A DNA stretch of 13,420 nucleotides from Dictyocoela muelleri (Eukaryota; Microsporidia), in assembly GCA_016256075.1 (NCBI GenBank), contig SDVU01000437.1, positions 1-13,420 on the forward strand. The letters run 5' to 3'. Both the position numbers and the translations under genes were made by a program. The notes beneath the pieces were generated by a model. It was not told the origin of the DNA. It was given only the letters and a program-made list of their open reading frames with translations, and ran no database searches. Below are positions 1 to 10,132 of the stretch, in pieces (the stretch's first letter is position 1; every line of letters starts with the position of its first letter).

Positions 1-129
1 TTATATTGAAAAACGATTTTTACAATATCTATATAAGACTATATAAAGAAAAAATTATTTAATCTTGCTAATGTCATATTCCGTAATTTTCGATTCTTTT
101 TTCAGAGGGGGGGGTATCTAAGGAAATAG
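1..129. other. Left window edge with an eight-G run
   Basis: AT-rich sequence without coding signal. A run of eight G (107-114, CAGAGGGGGGGGTATC) is striking in this composition and stands just outside the integrase fossil; it may mark that element's end. Confidence 0.4.
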
Positions 130-1140
130 AGAACCGAATTATTTAGAAAATTATGCAATTTATTTTCTTAATTTTTTTAATACGGTATATCGAAAATGTT
201 TTCTCTTCTCTATTTTCATCTTCAAGCTCAACCATCCCATTTTCAATTTTGCGAACAATAAATATACTTTCAGAATAATCCGAGTCAAGCTTTTGCTTAT
301 GCGTTTTTTTATTATTATTGTAATCCCTAATAACCAATACTCGTTCTCCTATTCGGATTTCTTCTCGTTAATTTTGATTTTAGAGATTTTACTCCGGATG
401 TTATTTTTTTTTCGATTATTTCATTTTCTTCATAATTGTTGTTTGCATTTGAAATATTTTTATCGGTAATATGGAGTTTACTAAATATTTCAAATGATGA
501 TTTAGATGTTGAACGATGGATAGTATTATTATATTGGTAAACATTATCGCGCAAAATAGAAATCTATCTTTTAGGTAAACCATATAGCTGTTTGGCTAAT
601 CTTCATTATATAGGGCCGTAAAACGCTCAATTTGCCCTTGAGATTCGGGATATCTAGGTCGACTTTTTACGTGAATCATACTATATTTGTTCAAAACATT
701 TACCAAATATGAATTGCGTAACTCGGTTCAGTTATCAGTATAAACTATTTAACATTTGCCTTCAGTAGCTCATAACTAGTCCACCTTATCGGAAAAAATA
801 ATGCTTTTTTTATTTTTAATAGGATAACAGAATGCGAATTTGGCTTCCCATCAATACATGTCATTATATACTTAAACCCGTCGTTTATGTCTTTATATTT
901 TTTTAGATCAATTAAATCAATAAATAGTCGTTTCTTTATTTTATTGGTATTAACACAATTTAAAGGCTTTTTGTTTATTAAAAGATGATGCTAGTCTGCA
1001 GGCCTCATAGTTATTTACATTGCCCTTATTAAATCTTGATTTATTCCTATATAATCCCGTGAAAATATTTCGTATAATTTATCAGCACATATGTGCCCCT
1101 TTTTATGTTTTAAATAAATAATTGTCTTGGTTTTTACAAT
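130..1140 (-). mobile_element. Integrase fossil, KRBA2/SCAND3-like class
   Basis: The minus strand shows, in order, an N-terminal zinc-type stretch (GHICADKLYEIF, near 1070-1110), the start of a catalytic core (RLFIDLIDL, near 900-935), a core-end motif NNTIHRSTSKSSFEIFS (near 470-535) and a C-terminal small-barrel-like stretch (about 143-320). These match the rve integrases carried by Ty3/gypsy elements and by the KRBA2/SCAND3-like integrases common in microsporidian assemblies. Reverse transcriptase, protease or LTRs are not seen here, so either a remnant of an LTR element or a Ginger-like integrase element is possible. It is broken many times and old. Confidence 0.75.
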
Positions 1141-1749
1141 TTCCCACTTTCCTACAAAAATTTAAAGTTATTCTTATCAAAAACAAAAAGATCGCCCCCA
1201 TTCACCCCCATTCATTTTACTTTCTCTATAAAATCACTTTTTTTTTACCTTTTTAATTTACAAGTATTATTTTTTTTTCTAAAATATTTAATATTTTTTT
1301 TTTTTTTAATTTTTTTTTTATGTTTTTTTTTCGTCATGGCGATGTTCCTATTTTTATTTATTAAAATTAATTAAAAAAAAAATTGACAATGTAATTTGAC
1401 TGTGTATTTTTAGCGCGTCTTAATAATTTAACTAATGAAAAATCAACTTTGATAAAAATATAACTTTGTGTTTTTCGATGCTGACCACATCATTAATAAA
1501 TTGATATTTTTTTGATATAATAAAAACCTCTTAATAAATAGACTGTGTGTTTTAGGCATTGTGCGGCCATGGCTGCTAACAATTATTAATAATATATAGA
1601 TTTATCTCGGATTTTAAGCTTATTTAAAATAAGAAACATACTATATTCTCTTACAAATTAGGACTTACAGGTATAGAGGAAGTTATTAACCCATTATAGA
1701 AATATATTTTAAGAATTCGTGTTTTTTATAAATGAATTAGTGGAATAAA
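1141..1749. other. Gene-free, T-rich low-complexity region
   Basis: It holds a doubled CCCCCATTCA motif (1195-1215), very long T and A runs (about 1240-1385), and three loosely similar segments near 1397, 1463 and 1540 that share GACTGTGTATTTTT-like and TTAATAA-like parts at 65-78-bp spacing, perhaps a worn tandem repeat. No coding signal is seen on either strand. Confidence 0.6.
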
Positions 1750-1835
1750 ACAGACTTATAAGTTTGCAAAAATTGGTTTATAAGTTTGCGAAACTGGCCT
1801 ATAAGTTTACAAAAATGAGTCTAACACTCTACAAA
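1750..1835 (-). repeat. Short worn minisatellite block, reverse orientation
   Basis: Three consecutive units of about 22 bp carry the core TATAAGTTTGCAAAA (near 1755, 1779 and 1800), related to the reverse-oriented GTCTATAACTTTG units near 11200. The block ends next to the hairpin at 1839-1881. Confidence 0.6.
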
Positions 1836-1838
1836 GCT

Positions 1839-1881
1839 CCCTATACTCCAGTGTATTTATCTTTGTATAAATGGTATAGGG
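1839..1881. repeat. Hairpin-forming inverted repeat
   Basis: CCCTATAC (1839-1846) is answered exactly by GTATAGGG (1874-1881), with an inner ATTTAT/ATAAAT stem between them and an asymmetric bulge. Outside the stem the sequence is minisatellite (left) and plain AT-rich DNA (right). It could be an RNA hairpin or the tip of a lost element. Confidence 0.6.
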
Positions 1882-2139
1882 CGCCTTTTATAAATATTGT
1901 TATCACAATTTCATCATGTATGATTTTATACATATTTTTATAGGCTTTTACATAAGTTTAAAAAATATAAATAAGTTTCACACACTGAAATATTTTTTAT
2001 CATAAATGACACGAAATTAGACCTCAAAAAGGTAATCAAAAATGATAAAAAATATGTTTTTGAAAATATCTCAATATATATATGATTATTACGTGAATGT
2101 AGATTTTTCACTATTAAAGACGCATAATACAAAGTTAAA
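1882..2139. other. Gene-free AT-rich spacer
   Basis: No recognisable coding region, RNA gene or repeat structure is seen. A 64-codon open frame on the minus strand is Leu/Phe/Ser-rich, as expected of chance frames in AT-rich DNA. Confidence 0.5.
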
Positions 2140-2298
2140 TAGACATTTTATATAAATTAAAGACACATTTTCTAAAGTTTATAAACACCCTTTTCTCAAA
2201 GTTATAGACATTTTTGCCCAATGTTATAGACACTTTTCTCCAAGTAATGTACACATTGTCCAAAATTTATAGACATATTTATCTAGAGTTATAGATCA
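2140..2298 (+). repeat. Worn ~22-bp minisatellite block
   Basis: About seven degenerate units of 21-23 bp carry the core AAAGTTATAGACA, in the same orientation as the fresh array at the right end of the window. One unit (near 2179, TTTATAAACACCC) is almost the fresh consensus. It sits on the left of the large inverted repeat at 2395-2503. Confidence 0.8.
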
Positions 2299-2394
2299 CG
2301 AGGATAAATAAGGTCTTTGCCAAATTTTTTTTTAAAAAAAATTCCCGAAAATGTTCATAAATTTAACAGTTGATAAATTTTTAACAATAAAAAA

Positions 2395-2503
2395 TAAAGA
2401 AAGGCGATACTCTACATAAGAACTCTGTCTAGTCTCAATAAATGTGTCAACCTTTTTGAGGCTAGACCGAGTTCCCATAAATATAGAGTATTGGTGTTCT
2501 TTA
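2395..2503. repeat. Long imperfect inverted repeat
   Basis: The arms are 2395-2438 and 2456-2503, with a 17-base loop. The inner part pairs GTCTAGTCTCAA with TTGAGGCTAGAC; the outer part pairs ATACTCT with AGAGTAT and TAAAGA with TCTTTA, with a mismatched stretch between. It lies between two same-orientation minisatellite blocks in a stretch with no gene. It may be a fold-back element (MITE-like) or the template of a hairpin RNA. Confidence 0.75.
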
Positions 2504-2714
2504 AAACCCAGGTTCTAATTTCTTTGAAGACTTTATATAATCTCAGTATTCAAATTGTGAATAAAAAAAAGGATACTAATAAACTTTTTGTCTCGAATCA
2601 TATAATTTTGTATACTAGAACTTATAAAAATATTCATCACCATATAAAAAATAATATTTATAAAAGAAATAGAGTTTTATATTGGTCCAAAATTTCAAAG
2701 TGCCTTTTTCCTCT
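2504..2714. other. Gene-free AT-rich spacer
   Basis: Only chance open frames on both strands (Asn/Lys/Ile/Tyr-rich) and no motif are seen. The segment connects the inverted repeat with the second minisatellite block. Confidence 0.5.
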
Positions 2715-2865
2715 AAACTTATAATCTCTATCCTAAAGTTATTTACACATTTTCTTAAAGGTATAGACTCATTTTTGTTAGAGTATAGACATACTTTCTC
2801 ATAGTTATAGACTCGTTCTTTCAGAAATAGACATATTTTCATGGATGAAAGACATATTTATAATT
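2715..2865 (+). repeat. Worn ~22-bp minisatellite block
   Basis: About six degenerate units with cores such as AAAGTTATTTACACA, GAGTATAGACA and TAGTTATAGACTC, spaced 20-23 bp, in the same orientation as the block at 2140-2298. Together these two blocks bracket a segment with no gene and a long inverted repeat. Confidence 0.75.
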
Positions 2866-3057
2866 TTTATATAATAGGCCTACCTAAATAATACCCTAAA
2901 TCTAAAATCCCAAGATTTTTTACTATAATCCTTTCACTATCTTCCTTATTAGAATTATTCGAGATATACGTAAAAAATTCTAAATAACTAGAATGCTTTT
3001 TCGGTTTGTAATAGTAGCACGAGAACTATACGCATGATTTATTTAAAAATTTATATA
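2866..3057. other. Gene-free left flank of the pogo-type transposon
   Basis: AT-rich sequence without repeats or coding signal. It ends in TTTATATA directly before the CAGTC end of the transposon, consistent with the TA target of the Tc1/mariner-pogo superfamily. Confidence 0.5.
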
Positions 3058-4857
3058 CAGTCCGATTATGATTTTCGGGCACCCTTGGCTGTAAGACACC
3101 TCTAAATCAATCGAAACCTTCATTTGGGGACTTATTTATAAAATATTTTATCCTTAATAAAAAGCAAATAAAATTTTTTTTGTATTATTTTTACCTCGAT
3201 TTGGGGCGCAAATAAATTTTATATTTTTTGCAACATATGAAAAAATTATCAAAACAAGAAATAGCAGAGTTTGAGAATGATATTTATTAAGGGAATATAT
3301 CTGAAAGAAAACTAGCTAAAAAATATAAGATTATTAAAGGAAGCGTGTTTAGAATAAAAAAACAATTCAAACATTCTATAGAAAACCAGCCCGAAATTCA
3401 TTTAAGCCCGAAGAAAATAAACCGCATTTTTAAAATTTTAGATTATCAAATGTTTGAGGTTTTTTACGTTTGAGAACAGCCACGTCCCGGTATACGGTAC
3501 AATTATTAAGATCGTTGCAAAAAAGATTGCAAATATGCAAAAAAACTTTTCAGTTTAAAAGCCTCAAATAGGTGGCTATAAAATTCTAAGATGAGACATG
3601 AGCTAACGTTTAAAAACATTCTAGGGGAATCTAATTCAGCTAAAATGACATCTGTTGAATCATTTAAAATAAATTAAAAAAATTAAGAAATTTAGCGTAA
3701 ATAACATATTTAATTGTAGTGAAAATGCGTTGTATTACAAAAATCCGATTGGGAAAAGTTTTGTAACACCTTATGATAACTGTAAAGTGTCGAAGTCAAA
3801 AAGAAGCGCTTAACTATTATGCTCACATGTAGTATTTCGGGTGAAAAATTATACCAATTGGCCATAAGAAAGCCTAAAAATCTGAGACAAATATAGTTTT
3901 TTATATCCTGTTGAAGTCGGTGTTGATGACGAGAGTCTATCAAGAGAATGTATGACGTCTTTTTATTCAAAAATTCTAAATAATTTAAATGATATATAAA
4001 ATGGAAGGCGAGTAAGATTCTGTTAATCTTATACAATGCGACATAACACCCAATTTTAGAGTTGAGCGTCGTTGAACTTATTTTCTTACCAAATAAAACA
4101 ACATCGATATTGCAACCGTAGGATATGAGAATAATTAAGGCGTTTAAATGCCATTATTTTAATGCTTTAATAGACTCCTGTTCCTTTGAAAAGACTGATC
4201 ACGGCATTGATCTCTTAATTCGATTGATATAAAAGATGCGATCATAATGATATCTATAGCATGGGATATTGTTACGAAAGAATCAATAGTGAGCTGTTTT
4301 ACAAAGGGATTGCTAGATTCTTCTTTAGTCAAAGAAAGCGGTAAATTTGAACAGGATTTAGAAACTTTATTAGATAGAACACTCGAGGAAGTTTATGAAG
4401 AGTTTATTGAAGGAGAAGAACACGAATATCTTGGAAATTAAGGAATTAGTACAGAGCCGGTAGGTATAATTAGAAGAGACTAAAACATTTTGAAATTTTT
4501 TATGCAGCAGCAAAACAACTTCCATCTAGAAAATTGAAAGAACTCCTTCTTTTAAAAATTTCGATTACAAAAGAGTGGAAAAAACATTTGATTACGGAAG
4601 TAAAATAACAGATTACTTTGTGATAAAATAAATTTTTTCTCTTGTTATTTTTTTTTATAAAAAAGGTAATTTTTTATTTATTTTATAGATTTTTTAATAT
4701 TTTTAGGAAATTCTAATATTAAAGCCATCTTCAATGTAAAAAAAAGAAAAATCGATGTCATAAATCAAAATTTGAAAAATATTAATCGCTCCAATTGAAA
4801 ACCTCAGTTTGGGGCACTTATTTTTAAGAAGAAGTATTCTCAGACGAGGTTCGACTG
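3058..4857 (+). mobile_element. Decayed pogo/Tigger-type DNA transposon
   Basis: A 1.8-kb element whose left end reads CAGTCCGA and whose right end, reversed, reads CAGTCGAACCTCG, the typical Tigger/pogo end. TA-rich sequence lies outside both ends. It contains one transposase reading frame interrupted by several stops and frameshifts, and three copies of a subterminal motif (AACCTCAnTTTGGGG-like) at 3114-3140, 3193-3215 and 4798-4826. Those copies may be transposase-binding sites, since Tigger ends are known to carry repeated ACCTCG modules. The length is close to the usual 1.8-2.4 kb of the family, so it is nearly full length but dead. Confidence 0.85.
3237..4490 (+). pseudogene. Pogo/Tigger-type transposase (DDE_1) pseudogene
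   Basis: The probable start is the ATG at 3237. In order: a psq-like HTH (SERKLAKKYKIIKGSVFRIK, 3297-3356), interrupted before it by TAA at 3288; a CENP-B-type second HTH (about 3480-3610, with HVPVYGTIIKIVAKKIA and then a frame change to RWL..KMRHELTFKN and GES); and a DDE_1 core. The first catalytic Asp position reads NCSENALYY (Ser for Asp, near 3720), and the second reads ILLILYNAT (Tyr for Asp, near 4030). After it LIFLPNKTTSILQP and IIKAFKCHYFNALID (4080-4180) are the LPP-NTTS-LQP-D block, with a TAG inside. A +1 shift near 4210 leads into IDIKDAIIMISIAWDIVTKE, the usual domain end, and an acidic tail stops at 4441. It cannot make an active transposase. Confidence 0.88.
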
Positions 4858-4869
4858 TTATATATATAT
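4858..4869. other. 12-bp junction between pogo element and LTR element
   Basis: TTATATATATAT separates the transposon end (GACTG) from the LTR edge (TGCCAG). The other side of the LTR element also has ATATATATAT (10385-10394), so the target duplication of the LTR element probably lies in this AT repeat. Low complexity prevents a firm call. Confidence 0.5.
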
Positions 4870-5453
4870 TGCCAGAACCTAAGGGAATCTTATGTTCCCT
4901 TAGATAATGCTCGAGGATATTTCGAGTTTTAAAATTAGAGCGGACAATTAAAATGTATTGAATGCTTTTTATTCAACATGGGTAATCAATTTCTTTTTAT
5001 TTTATTATTTTATTTTGATAAATTAAAATATTTTATTAAATATTTTATTTTAAAATTACTCAAATATAAAATAATTAATTGAATGAATAAATCTACCAAT
5101 TTGTCAAATTCCTATGCTAAGAATGGTTCTACAACCGTTTGTGCCACTCAAAAGAATTGAGATGGGGTAATTAAAGTATATTGAAAAAACCACGAAATCG
5201 TCTGATAAAGAAGGTTCTCGGCTTCGTTTTTTATATACTCATAATTATTACTATATTTAGTTTTTTTGCAGAGCAAAAAAGACAAAAATATAGTAATAAT
5301 GCTAAGTATATGAAAAACAAATCCGGGACCTTCTTTATCAGCCTATTTCATAGTTTTTTCAATATACTTTCAAACCTCTCCTCAATTATTTTAAGTTGGA
5401 CAAACCGTTGTAGAACCCTTAGAATCTTTAATATCGGATGCTTGGATACGAGA
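4870..5453 (-). repeat. Left LTR (3' LTR of the minus-strand element), interrupted
   Basis: Aligns with 9285-9484 and 10308-10384. Shared landmarks are TGCCAGAAC, AATCTTATGTT, AATTAAAATGTATTGAATGC, ATTACTCAAATATAAAATAA, AATAAATCTACCAATTTG and GGATGCTTGGATACGA. A 294-bp inverted-repeat element interrupts it at 5125-5418. Confidence 0.88.
5125..5418. mobile_element. 294-bp MITE-like element in the left LTR
   Basis: The left end GGTTCTACAACCGTTTGTGC is answered on the opposite strand by GGGTTCTACAACGGTTTGTC from the right end, about 26 of 30 bases. It is flanked by TAAGAAT (5118-5124) and TTAGAAT (5419-5425); the uninterrupted right LTR has TTTGAAT at that place, which supports a 7-bp target duplication that has since drifted. 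The interior (about 5155-5390) has a chance open frame but no recognised protein. A non-autonomous DNA transposon of unknown superfamily. Confidence 0.8.
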
Positions 5454-8400
5454 AATTCTCCTCTTTAACGGATTACACATTCTTGATATTCGCACAGAAC
5501 TCCAGATATCAGACCACGTATACAGCCTATTATTATCACTAGAAAGCCTTTTAATGACATATGATCTGATAATCTTTTCTGAACCTTTAATTTCGGGTGA
5601 TTTTGCGTATTTTATATTCCCTGGTGATAATTAAAATCAATTCTTCTCTTATTAAAGTTTTCCTAATTTCTTTATTGAAGATTCGTTGGAGTTCCTTTTA
5701 ACTGAATTTAATTGGTAAATTTTAATATCTCCTGAATCTATATTCGTCTTGATTTAAATTACTTGAAATAGTAAACATTTTAAAATGTCTGTACTGTTTC
5801 ATTAAGATTTCTTTTTGTAATTTTTATGATTTCATTAATTGAAAGTTCGTTTTTGTAATTCGAAATATAGATGTTATAGTTGAATTTACTCTTTCGGCTA
5901 TTTTGTTACCTTTAAAATTTCATATTGAAGTAAATATCTGCTTAATACCTAATTTTTTACATCATTATTGGAACTTTTTAGAAGTAAATTGTTTTCCACT
6001 ATCAGTAAGCAATGTTTTGGGTGTTTCAAATTTTTAAGTCAAGTTTCTTTTAAAGATATCCAATATGATACTGATTTAAGATCATTTACTGCTTCAAGTT
6101 TAACATATCTACTGAACGATTTATAATTACTAGAATGTAAAAATTTGAATCTTCTATTACATTTTCGTCTCTCGAGTTCAGTGTTTCAAAATATAGGTGA
6201 AATATGTTTTAAGGGTGTTTCTATGAATACCTTTCTACTTATTTGCCCTTCATAAAGAATAAGATTTTTATTTTTGATACATAATTCGTAGTTCATATTT
6301 ATTTTACTATTTTTTTATCCCCTCAATTTTATAATATCTTCTCAATGTTAGATAGATTTTAGATTGACCTGTATGGCCTAAAAATTCATGTCATGTTGCT
6401 ATGAAAACTATTCCGGGCTCTGTGTTAATACTATTTTTTCGTCAAAGTTATTTGGAATACTACACGAAAAATTTTCTTTCAAGATTTTTTTAAAGGGATT
6501 TAACTTTTGATTTATATGATATAATTAATTCATCTAAAGAAATCTGCGCCTTTATTCAATTCCCCTTTAATATGTTTCAATTCGAAATTAAATTCACAAA
6601 CTGATATCAGTATCTGTTTACTCATATAGAAAGTGAGTTTCGTAAAGATATTCGTTCTTACTTTCAGTATAAACAGAAAATTCATGTCCAGGTATCGTTA
6701 CCTTTAAGTGTGACAAGCATTTACGATTGAATACAATTTTTTTAGAAATACTGTAGTCAAATTCAGTTTACTTGAATTTATAACTATAAATACACACGAT
6801 AGATCTATTCTGAACAAAAATATTGCCCATTGCATAGTCAGATGAATTCGGTATGGTGTAACATCTTTGTTTTTATCTATATGAGTGATATTTTAAGCTT
6901 TTCGAAACTCATTAAAAATTTTCTTAATTAATTATGTATCTTTTTCAGTCTAACTTTTATTTTTATTTTACAATTTTTCAGATATACGAATCATCATAGA
7001 ACTGAGACCTGCTATAATAAAACGGAAACAGTTTTTTTACCAAATAAATGTCAAAGTTTTCTTTTAGTTGTAAGGATTGTGCTAATATTGAAAGCAATAT
7101 TTTTGTTCGGTTCGACTGTTATTTCTTTTTGTGCTATACACTCTCTTGATAAACCATTTTTTCGTTTAGAATTTTGGACTCTCTTTTGTTTATAGCTGAT
7201 CCATTATATTTTAATTTTTTAATAATAAATTCTACGTGCAGCTTATGATCGGCTAAGTTTTCACTAAATATCAATATAACAATCTAAAAATATTTTCACT
7301 TATTCAAATACGTCCAACATCTGTTTCATGGATCTTTGGATGGTTTTAGATGCATTGTTGGCCCGAAAGGCATTCTCGTATGTTCATAAGAACCTCACAT
7401 TATTATAAATATCGTTTTAAATATATCTTCTTTTTTAATGCTTATTTGATGATATCCATGATTTAAATCAAGTGTAGTAAAATATTTGGCTTTATTTAGT
7501 CCTATTAGCATTTCATAGACAATGGGATTTAGAAATGAATCGTTTTCCGTGTATTAATTTAAATCCCGATAATCTACAACGATTCGAATATCTTCATTCT
7601 TTTCTAACAATTGAAAGGCTTGTGAGAAAAATTTTGAGCAACGATTTCTATGTTTTCCTGTTCTTTTAGCCTGATAATATCTTTTTTTTTGGTTTGACAA
7701 GTTTTTTCAGAACCATTAATCCATTAATTATTAAGATATTTTCTTTAAGTAGTATTTCATATTCTATTCATTCGAAATATTTGAGTTTGTTATAATCGTT
7801 CACAATATCCAATGCCCATTATTTAATAATTTCGACTTCACAGTCGATATTATTAATGGAAATTTTTCTAATAGATTTCTTTCAATTAAATTCTCACTTT
7901 TATTTTGATTAGGCATTTATACTATATTCTGATTTATTTCAATATTACCTCCTTTGAAACAAAGAACAACTTAGTCATGTTCAAGAAATTCACACCATAG
8001 AAAAACATCACGTTCAAATTGGGCATAGTGTAAAATTTCACTTTAAATTTGATTTTAGGGACACTTAAAATTTCAAATTTTCCATTTGTAAATCCTTGAT
8101 ATTGCAATTAGTTCCGTCGGCAGATACTATATTACTTCTTTAATATTTCATGACATATAAATTCATTTGTTTGACAATATTTTCTTTCATAATTGATATT
8201 TCACTAACTAAATATATAATTGCGTCATATATTCTCAAACCTATTTATACTGAACATGTGAGCTATATTATACTTTTAGTATTATTATTGCATTATTGCA
8301 TAGGTTTCTTTATATAAACAGTTTCATTTCGGCTGTTATCAAAATTTCTGATCGTACTTCTTTGTTAAAAACATTCATTATTTTCAAGATAGTTAGATTT

Positions 8401-9717
8401 ATGCACATCACACCATTTGTTTGTTTTAATTAGCGAATCTGTTTCATGTTTTTCCATCCCTTATGAAAGTTACTCATTTTAGATTTAATGATTTCTTTTT
8501 TGTGTCGAAGTTCTGATATTGCTTCATAAAAGTTTCTAAATTTTTTCTCTTCTATAAACATCAAAGTCCATTGCGATAAATTTGAGTAAAATTTAGTTTC
8601 AAATAATTTTTTTCATGGGTTTTATTATAATTTTTTTGAATTGAAATCCTCTTAATTTGCTCGTTATATTTTATTTAAATATTCTTAAATAAATCTGAAT
8701 ATGCTTTTTACAGTTTTTTGTAAATCTTAAGTATTTAGTGATCATGTAAGGTTGAATATTTAGCATTTGGTTCTTTCGAAAATTTTATCGAATGAACTAC
8801 CTTTAATTTTATATTTTTTAAACTATAATCATGTTGGTCGTGTTTTCGGCTTTTATCAGGACTGTTTGCACAAAAAGAATAAAAAGATAATATATATTTT
8901 TTTTATTTAATTTTTCTTATTTTATATTTTTATTCACCAATAAAAATACAGCTTTAAAATACCAATGATCACAACCCGATATACTCAATCTCATTTATCA
9001 AAAAATTCTAATTCGTCAACGTGACCGGCAATTTCCTATTGGGTCCTGGATTTATGGATGCTGTTCGACTATAGTATCTAACAATGTTAACAATTTTTTT
9101 CTGATATAATCATTTTTTCGAAAATACTTTTGGTATTGACTACCCAAGCCTACGTATTCTCTCATGTGCATATATAAATGTCTGAGTCGTACTTCAAAGT
9201 ATATGCTGAGCCTTTTCTACTTATAGATAAACACTGTTTTTTTTTGCTTTGAAATTAATTTTTTCTTCGGCAATGAATTCATTATGCCAGAACTTACGGA
9301 ATCTTATGTTTTAAAGATAATGCTCAAGGATATTTTGATCCTCAAAATTTAATTTGGGATAATTAAAATGTATTGAATGCTTTTTAACTCACATGGGTAA
9401 TCTATTTTATTTTATAATTTTATTTCGATAGAGTAAAATATTTAATTTTAATTTTATTTTGAAATTACTCAAATATAAAATAATGTCCGCAAGTCAAGAA
9501 TAGGGGATTTTTAAATTTTTTTGATGATGGTATTAAAAATTAATTAATTGAAAACAATTTAAATAATAAACATTAAGAATATTATAAGGATGTATGAATT
9601 TTTTTTAAATTTAAATACTAAAAATTGATTTTAATTTTTTAAAAATATTTTTATCTTATATATATATTACATGTATTAAATATTGACAAATCTATATCTG
9701 CCTACACTGAGTGTTTC

Positions 9718-9800
9718 ACCTATCATAACCTTAGACCTTTGGTTCTTGGCGTTCTAATAATACGCAACGTCTAAGCTATCCAGAAGCTAAGCCGTATACG
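9718..9800 (-). other. tRNA-like module 3 with A box
   Basis: On the minus strand TAGCTTAGACG (9768-9778) fits the A-box consensus exactly. GGTTATGATAG (9720-9730), 37 bases later, is a weak B-box match. It has the same orientation as modules 1 and 2 and is 195 bp beyond module 2. Confidence 0.4.
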
Positions 9801-9892
9801 CGATTTTCGTTTTATCAATGAGTCGGCAGGATACAGGTAATTAGTGATTTTTTTAAAAAAAATTTATTTTTTACATCTTGCTGCCGATATGA

Positions 9893-9985
9893 GCCGCCGC
9901 ATCTATCTCCACACCTAGCAGAGCCCCTTATGCTTCATTTTAATATTAAACCAAGTCTTAATCAGCTATACCACACTAGTACAAC
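9893..9985 (-). other. tRNA-like module 2 with A box
   Basis: On the minus strand TGGTATAGCTG (9963-9973) fits the A-box consensus exactly and is followed by ATTAAGAC, as in a tRNA D arm. The B-box position (9917-9927, GGGGCTCTGCT) is only a poor match. It lies 146 bp beyond the A box of module 1 in the same orientation. A worn tRNA-derived unit is the best guess. Confidence 0.4.
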
Positions 9986-10049
9986 TGTATATTGCTACAA
10001 TATTTCTATTGTTTATGACCGCTTACTGTCAATCTCAATTATTTATTAA

Positions 10050-10132
10050 AGAGTTACGTCGGCGTTTTTCGAATCTCGTTACTTAATTTTCAAATTCAAT
10101 AGTGTTAACCTCTGAGCTATCAGACACATGGT
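10050..10132 (-). other. tRNA-like module 1 with A box and B box
   Basis: On the minus strand TAGCTCAGAGG (10109-10119) fits the A-box consensus TRGYNNARNNG exactly. GATTCGA (10069-10075) fits the B-box GGTTCGA closely, and 33 bases separate them, as in real tRNA genes. The acceptor and anticodon stems do not pair properly, so this is a tRNA-derived sequence rather than a working tRNA gene. It could still act as an internal RNA polymerase III promoter. Confidence 0.55.

Noticed and set aside
1938-2842. Open frames on both strands (1938-2132, 2491-2724, 2615-2842)
   Set aside because: Composition is that of random AT-rich translation; two overlap minisatellite units and none has a motif.
3710-4036. 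108-residue minus-strand open frame
   Set aside because: It is the antisense shadow of the transposase core, which reads in the plus direction with family motifs.
4247-4441. 64-residue open frame starting MISIAWDIVTKESIV as an independent gene
   Set aside because: It is the end of the DDE_1 transposase region of the pogo-type element, preceded by the matching core in another frame.
5181-5468. 95-residue open frame with a hydrophobic N-terminus
   Set aside because: It lies across the MITE-like insert and the LTR edge, has only a TTG start, and matches no family; a chance frame.
9718-10132. Three functional tRNA genes
   Set aside because: Internal promoter boxes are present, but acceptor and anticodon stems do not pair and two B boxes are poor, so they are tRNA-derived sequences at best.
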